DNA of 64,000 bases from Caulobacter sp. X. Its GTDB lineage: Bacteria; Pseudomonadota; Alphaproteobacteria; Caulobacterales; Caulobacteraceae. Of this stretch, positions 62,486-64,000 are shown in pieces (position 1 is the first letter of the stretch; each line of letters begins with the position of its first letter). Where the stretch lies: contig NZ_PEGF01000002.1 of assembly GCF_002742635.1 (NCBI RefSeq), positions 248,001 through 312,000 of the forward strand. Direction: 5' to 3'. The notes under the pieces are model-generated. The model worked only from the letters and a program-made list of their open reading frames with translations. It was not told the origin of the DNA and did not search any database. The translations under genes and the position numbers were made by a program.

Positions 62486-64000
62486 TCAGCGGGCGTTCGG
62501 AGACACTGGCAGCTTGGCGCCGGCCAGCGTGACGGGCGTGGTGGCGACCAGGGTCTTCGACGACGAGCCCAGGGCGATGTCGTACTGGCCGGCCGCGATC
62601 GACCAGCCATGCGCCTTGTCGTCCCAGGAGGCCAGCAGGCGCGGGTCCACGGTCATGGTCACGCGCTGGACGGCGCCCGGGGCGAGCGCGACTTTCTTGA
62701 AGCCTGCCAGGCGCTTGGGCGCTTCCCAGCCGGCGCCGCCGCTCTTCGGCGAGACATAGACCTGCGGCACGTCCTTGCCGGCGCGGGCGCCGATGTTCTT
62801 GACGTCGAAGCTGACCGTCACCTTGTCGCCGGCGGCGCTGGCCGTCAGGTTCGAATAGGCGAACTTGCTGTAGGACAGACCGTGACCGAACGGGAACAGC
62901 GGCTCGATCTTCTTCAGGTCGTACCACTTGTAGCCGACCGCGGCGCCCTCGATGTCGTAGTTTACGTCGAACATCTCGCCCTCGGGCTTGCCCACGCCGT
63001 CCAGCGTCGGGCGGGGCAGGTCGGCCACGCTCTTGGGAAAGGTGACGGGCAGGCGGCCCGAGGCGTCGACCTCGCCGGTCAGCACGCGGGCGATGGCCTC
63101 GCCCCCGGCCGTGCCCGGATACCAGGCCTCGACCACGGCGCCGACCTTGTCGAGCCAGGGCATGACGACGGGGCCGCCGGTGATCAGCACGACCACGGTC
63201 TTCTTGTTGGCCGACGCGACGGCGTCGATCGTGGCGTCCTGGTTCTTGGGCAGGTTCAGGGTCTCGACGTCGACAGACTCGGTGGTCCACTGGTCGGCGA
63301 AGACCAGGGCCAGCTCGCTCTCGGCGGCCAGCTTGGCGGCGCGGGCCGGATCGGTCCCGTCGTCATAGACGATCTTGGCGCCCGGGTAGCGCGCCTGCAG
63401 CGCCTTCAGCGGCGAGGACGGATAGTAGATCACCGGGCCCGGCCAGGTGGCGGGCTCCAGGCCCTTCACCGCGCGGCCGCCGGCCGGATAGACCTGGGAC
63501 GAGCCGCCGCCCGACAGCACGCCGACGTCGGCGTGGGCGCCGATCACAGCGATGGTCTTGGCGGTCTTGGCCAGGGGCAAGAGGTCGCCGTCGTTCTTTA
63601 GCAGGACGATGGCTTCCTCGGCGTCGGCCTGGGTGACCTTGGCGTGCGCGGCCAGGGTGGCGGCTGGCAGGTCGTGCGAGGTGGGCGTGGGGACCGGATG
63701 ATCGACCGCGCCGCTGGCGAACAGGGCGCGCAGCACGCGGCGGGCCATGTCGTCGATCCGCGCCTGGCTGACGCGGCCGGCGGCGAGGTCGGCCTTGAGC
63801 GGCGCGGCGAAGAACGGCTGCTTGTCGAAGGCGTCACCCGCCGACTCCTGGTCAAGGCCGGCGTTCGCCGCCTTGGCCGACGCGTGGGCGGCCCCCCAGT
63901 CGGACATGACATAGCCCTTGTAGCCCCAGTCCTTCTTCAGGACGGTATTGAGCAGCCAGTCATTCTCGCAGGCATAGGTTCCGTTGACGCGGTTGTAGGC
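62486..64000 (-). CDS. GH3 beta-glucosidase/xylosidase, C-terminal part (cut by right edge)
   Basis: The frame is open to the last base; the start lies outside (ATG at 63907 is internal). About 505 residues remain: AYNRVNGTYACENDWLLNTV, the nucleophile region GYVMSDWG (Asp codon 63899-63901), the C-terminal GH3 domain with AVIGAHADVGVLSGGGSSQV and VLITGGPVVMPWLD, and the fibronectin-like tail (VSFDVKNIGARAGKDVPQVY). It releases terminal beta-linked sugars from oligosaccharides. Convergent with the pectinesterase, it may finish plant-glycan breakdown. Exact sugar cannot be told. Confidence 0.93.
   Translation of the reverse strand, partial: AYNRVNGTYACENDWLLNTVLKKDWGYKGYVMSDWGAAHASAKAANAGLDQESAGDAFDKQPFFAAPLKADLAAGRVSQARIDDMARRVLRALFASGAVDHPVPTPTSHDLPAATLAAHAKVTQADAEEAIVLLKNDGDLLPLAKTAKTIAVIGAHADVGVLSGGGSSQVYPAGGRAVKGLEPATWPGPVIYYPSSPLKALQARYPGAKIVYDDGTDPARAAKLAAESELALVFADQWTTESVDVETLNLPKNQDATIDAVASANKKTVVVLITGGPVVMPWLDKVGAVVEAWYPGTAGGEAIARVLTGEVDASGRLPVTFPKSVADLPRPTLDGVGKPEGEMFDVNYDIEGAAVGYKWYDLKKIEPLFPFGHGLSYSKFAYSNLTASAAGDKVTVSFDVKNIGARAGKDVPQVYVSPKSGGAGWEAPKRLAGFKKVALAPGAVQRVTMTVDPRLLASWDDKAHGWSIAAGQYDIALGSSSKTLVATTPVTLAGAKLPVSPNAR

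Overview
The window is GC-rich, tightly packed bacterial DNA from an alphaproteobacterium, most likely Caulobacter or a close relative in the Caulobacterales. This rests on the large number of TonB-dependent receptors (TBDRs) of the Xanthomonas/Caulobacter type, four ECF-sigma/FecR pairs beside such receptors, and a PssY-like polysaccharide-initiating enzyme. The species is inferred, not shown. No tRNA, rRNA, CRISPR array or intact insertion sequence was seen.

Region 1 (1-11.3 kb): two tandem paralogous TBDRs (the first cut by the window edge), then on the minus strand an overlapping block TBDR(with STN domain) > sigma > FecR followed by a second, similar TBDR without the STN domain.

Region 2 (11.3-23.7 kb): an apparent peptide-scavenging locus for unusual linkages and D-residues. 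It holds an exported M61 metallopeptidase, a TBDR, an exported cyanophycinase-like S51 peptidase overlapping an exported isoaspartyl peptidase, two full-length Lrp/AsnC regulators, a stand-alone Lrp ligand-domain protein, a DUF1611 (DgcN-like)/enolase-superfamily (DgcA-like) pair, and an exported N-acyl-D-amino-acid deacylase. The likely logic is outer-membrane import, periplasmic cleavage of beta-aspartyl or D-amino-acyl bonds, then cytoplasmic D-Glu or dipeptide epimerisation. This is the best candidate here for an undescribed pathway.

Region 3 (23.7-37.8 kb): an apparent phosphorus-scavenging locus. A sigma/FecR pair lies divergent to a TBDR that carries two calcium-binding-like loops, followed by a metallophosphoesterase and a glycerophosphodiester phosphodiesterase. 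Then come sigma/FecR/TBDR (STN plus carboxypeptidase-regulatory-like domain) and a Tat-exported PhoD-type phosphatase.

Region 4 (37.8-53.4 kb): a surface-polysaccharide island. It begins with a gene-poor junction holding the C-terminal remnant of a lost TBDR, then an initiating sugar-phosphate transferase, GalE, UDP-glucose dehydrogenase, an epimerase, glycosyltransferases, acetyl/acyltransferases, GDP-fucose synthesis (gmd, fcl), a flippase and a polymerase. Base composition is mosaic: long AT-rich stretches flank a GC-rich gmd-fcl core, with one apparent breakpoint inside fcl.

Region 5 (53.5-64 kb): a DUF1800/DUF1501 exported pair on the minus strand, then a fourth sigma/FecR/TBDR module leading to a pectinesterase and, convergent, a GH3 glycosidase cut by the right edge. 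A perfect 16-bp palindrome of LacI-operator type lies before this TBDR, pointing to pectin-related control.
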